A DNA stretch of 8,006 bases from JAFGTX01 sp942492225 (GTDB taxonomy: Bacteria > Bacillota > Clostridia > Peptostreptococcales > Acidaminobacteraceae): positions 1 through 8,006 of the forward strand of contig CALODS010000010.1 in the NCBI GenBank assembly GCA_942492225.1, written 5' to 3'. The translations under genes were made by a program, and so were the position numbers. The notes below the pieces were generated by a model. That model searched no databases and had not been told where the DNA came from. It saw only the letters and a list, made by a program, of their open reading frames with translations. This document shows, piece after piece, positions 7,384-8,006 of this stretch (positions within the stretch are counted from its first letter, which is position 1; each line of letters opens with the position of its first letter).

Positions 7384-7401
7384 TTATATACCCCTATATA
7401 A
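7384..7401. repeat. Short inverted repeat upstream of the EAL gene, possible operator
   Basis: TTATATA-CCCC-TATATAA is a perfect 7-bp inverted repeat around four C, lying 50 to 67 bp upstream of the EAL start in a 118-bp leader between terminator and gene. It may be a repressor or activator site or part of a promoter, but arms made only of A and T can arise by chance in such AT-rich DNA. No convincing -35/-10 pair was found in this leader. Confidence 0.35.
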
Positions 7402-7452
7402 CTATACCTAAACATTATTTTATCCCCCATAATACAATACCATATACTCAGC

Positions 7453-7475
7453 AAAAACCCAAAGAAATCTTTGGG
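7453..7475 (-). terminator. Intrinsic terminator of trmB
   Basis: A 7-bp stem (CCCAAAG with CTTTGGG, arms 7475-7469 and 7464-7458) with a 4-nt loop is followed on the minus strand by five T. The stem starts at the base after the TAG stop codon of trmB. It should separate trmB from the EAL gene, although a stem this short may let some transcription through. Confidence 0.8.
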
Positions 7476-8006
7476 CTATTTTTCGGCATCAAACAGGTTT
7501 AAAGCCACTAAACGGAATATTTTTAGACCCTTATGAAGAAATTTATCTTCATACTCTGTCGTTGGTATATCCATCTCTTTATTGTGTAAGTCTAACTGAA
7601 TTTCTTCTAACTTAAAATCACTAAATGCTAATAATTCATTTACTGAAAATTCAAAAAGTGCTTCAGCATCCGTTTTAAAATGTAATTCACCACCATGAAC
7701 CAACATTTTTTTGTAAATATCTAAATAAATTGAATGGGTTAATCTTCTTTTCGCCCATCTTTTCTTAGGCCATGGATCACAAAAATTAATAAATATTCTT
7801 TCTACAGCATTTTGCAAGAAAAATTCCGGCATTAAATTTGCATTTCCTATGATAAATCTTATATTGGTAATATTTTCTGATTCTAATTTTTCAAGTGCTC
7901 TTAATAAGACTTCTTCCTTCATTTCTATACCAATAAATTTTTCTGGATGACGTTTGGCATATTCGATAATAAATTGACCTCTTCCCATGCCAATTTCAAC
8001 CCATAT
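7476..8006 (-). CDS. trmB: tRNA (guanine-N7-)-methyltransferase (5' end outside window)
   Basis: TrmB uses S-adenosylmethionine to methylate N7 of G46 in the variable loop of tRNA. The frame is open through the right window edge to the first visible codon at 8006, giving 176 residues; the family is usually a little over 200, so roughly 35-40 N-terminal residues are missing. The Met codon at 7988 is internal: the preceding codons read IWVEIG, and the SAM-binding motif is VEIGMGRGQF (residues 3-12 from the edge). Further family signatures are FIGIE (24-28), the acid and Asn region IGNAN (53-57), the highly conserved DPWPKKRWAKRRLT (77-90), GGELHFKTD (105-113) and TEYEDKF (150-156). It ends with TAG at 7478-7476, directly followed by an intrinsic terminator. 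It is the housekeeping gene of the window and nothing in its sequence is odd. Confidence 0.96.
   Translation of the reverse strand: MWVEIGMGRGQFIIEYAKRHPEKFIGIEMKEEVLLRALEKLESENITNIRFIIGNANLMPEFFLQNAVERIFINFCDPWPKKRWAKRRLTHSIYLDIYKKMLVHGGELHFKTDAEALFEFSVNELLAFSDFKLEEIQLDLHNKEMDIPTTEYEDKFLHKGLKIFRLVALNLFDAEK

Noticed and set aside
7335..7452. Riboswitch in the leader of the EAL gene
   Set aside because: After the trmB terminator only about 118 bases remain, they are AT-rich, and I see no GEMM-type conserved core or terminator switch.
7986..7988. ATG at 7988 as the start of trmB
   Set aside because: The codons before it read IWVEIG, part of the SAM-binding motif, so the gene runs off the right edge.

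Overview
The window looks like a chromosomal segment of an AT-rich Firmicute, most likely from the Clostridia. Supporting signs are low GC, strong AGGAGG-type ribosome binding sites, compact intrinsic terminators, and a TrmB and signalling repertoire typical of that group. The species cannot be named from the sequence. It holds six protein genes, two of them cut by the window edges. There are no RNA genes, mobile elements, CRISPR arrays or long repeats, and no gene-free stretch over 300 bases.

Layout, left to right. (1) Bases 3-977, plus strand: the C-terminal part of a sensor histidine kinase whose ATP-binding boxes are intact but whose phosphoacceptor His is replaced by Gln. (2) Bases 1026-2480, minus strand and convergent with the kinase: a protein made of about four PAS-like domains with no recognisable output domain. 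(3) Bases 2647-5179, minus strand: a two-gene operon of exported TolC-like (outer membrane efflux protein family) helical-hairpin proteins, separated by 16 nt and closed by a directional intrinsic terminator. No transporter or adaptor gene is next to them. (4) Bases 5352-7334, minus strand: a seven-helix membrane protein with a degenerate GGDEF domain and a complete EAL domain, so a probable c-di-GMP phosphodiesterase, followed by a very strong terminator. (5) Bases 7476-8006, minus strand: trmB, tRNA (guanine-N7)-methyltransferase, lacking its N-terminus at the window edge, with its terminator starting at the stop codon.

Functionally this is a signalling and cell-surface neighbourhood next to a housekeeping tRNA gene. 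Terminators after trmB, the EAL gene and the TolC-like pair show that these are separate transcription units. Any link between the c-di-GMP enzyme, the PAS protein, the kinase-like protein and the TolC-like pair is therefore inference from proximity, not operon evidence. The most notable points are the His-less kinase, the PAS-only protein beside it, and the pair of apparently barrel-less TolC-like proteins in what looks like a Gram-positive genome.
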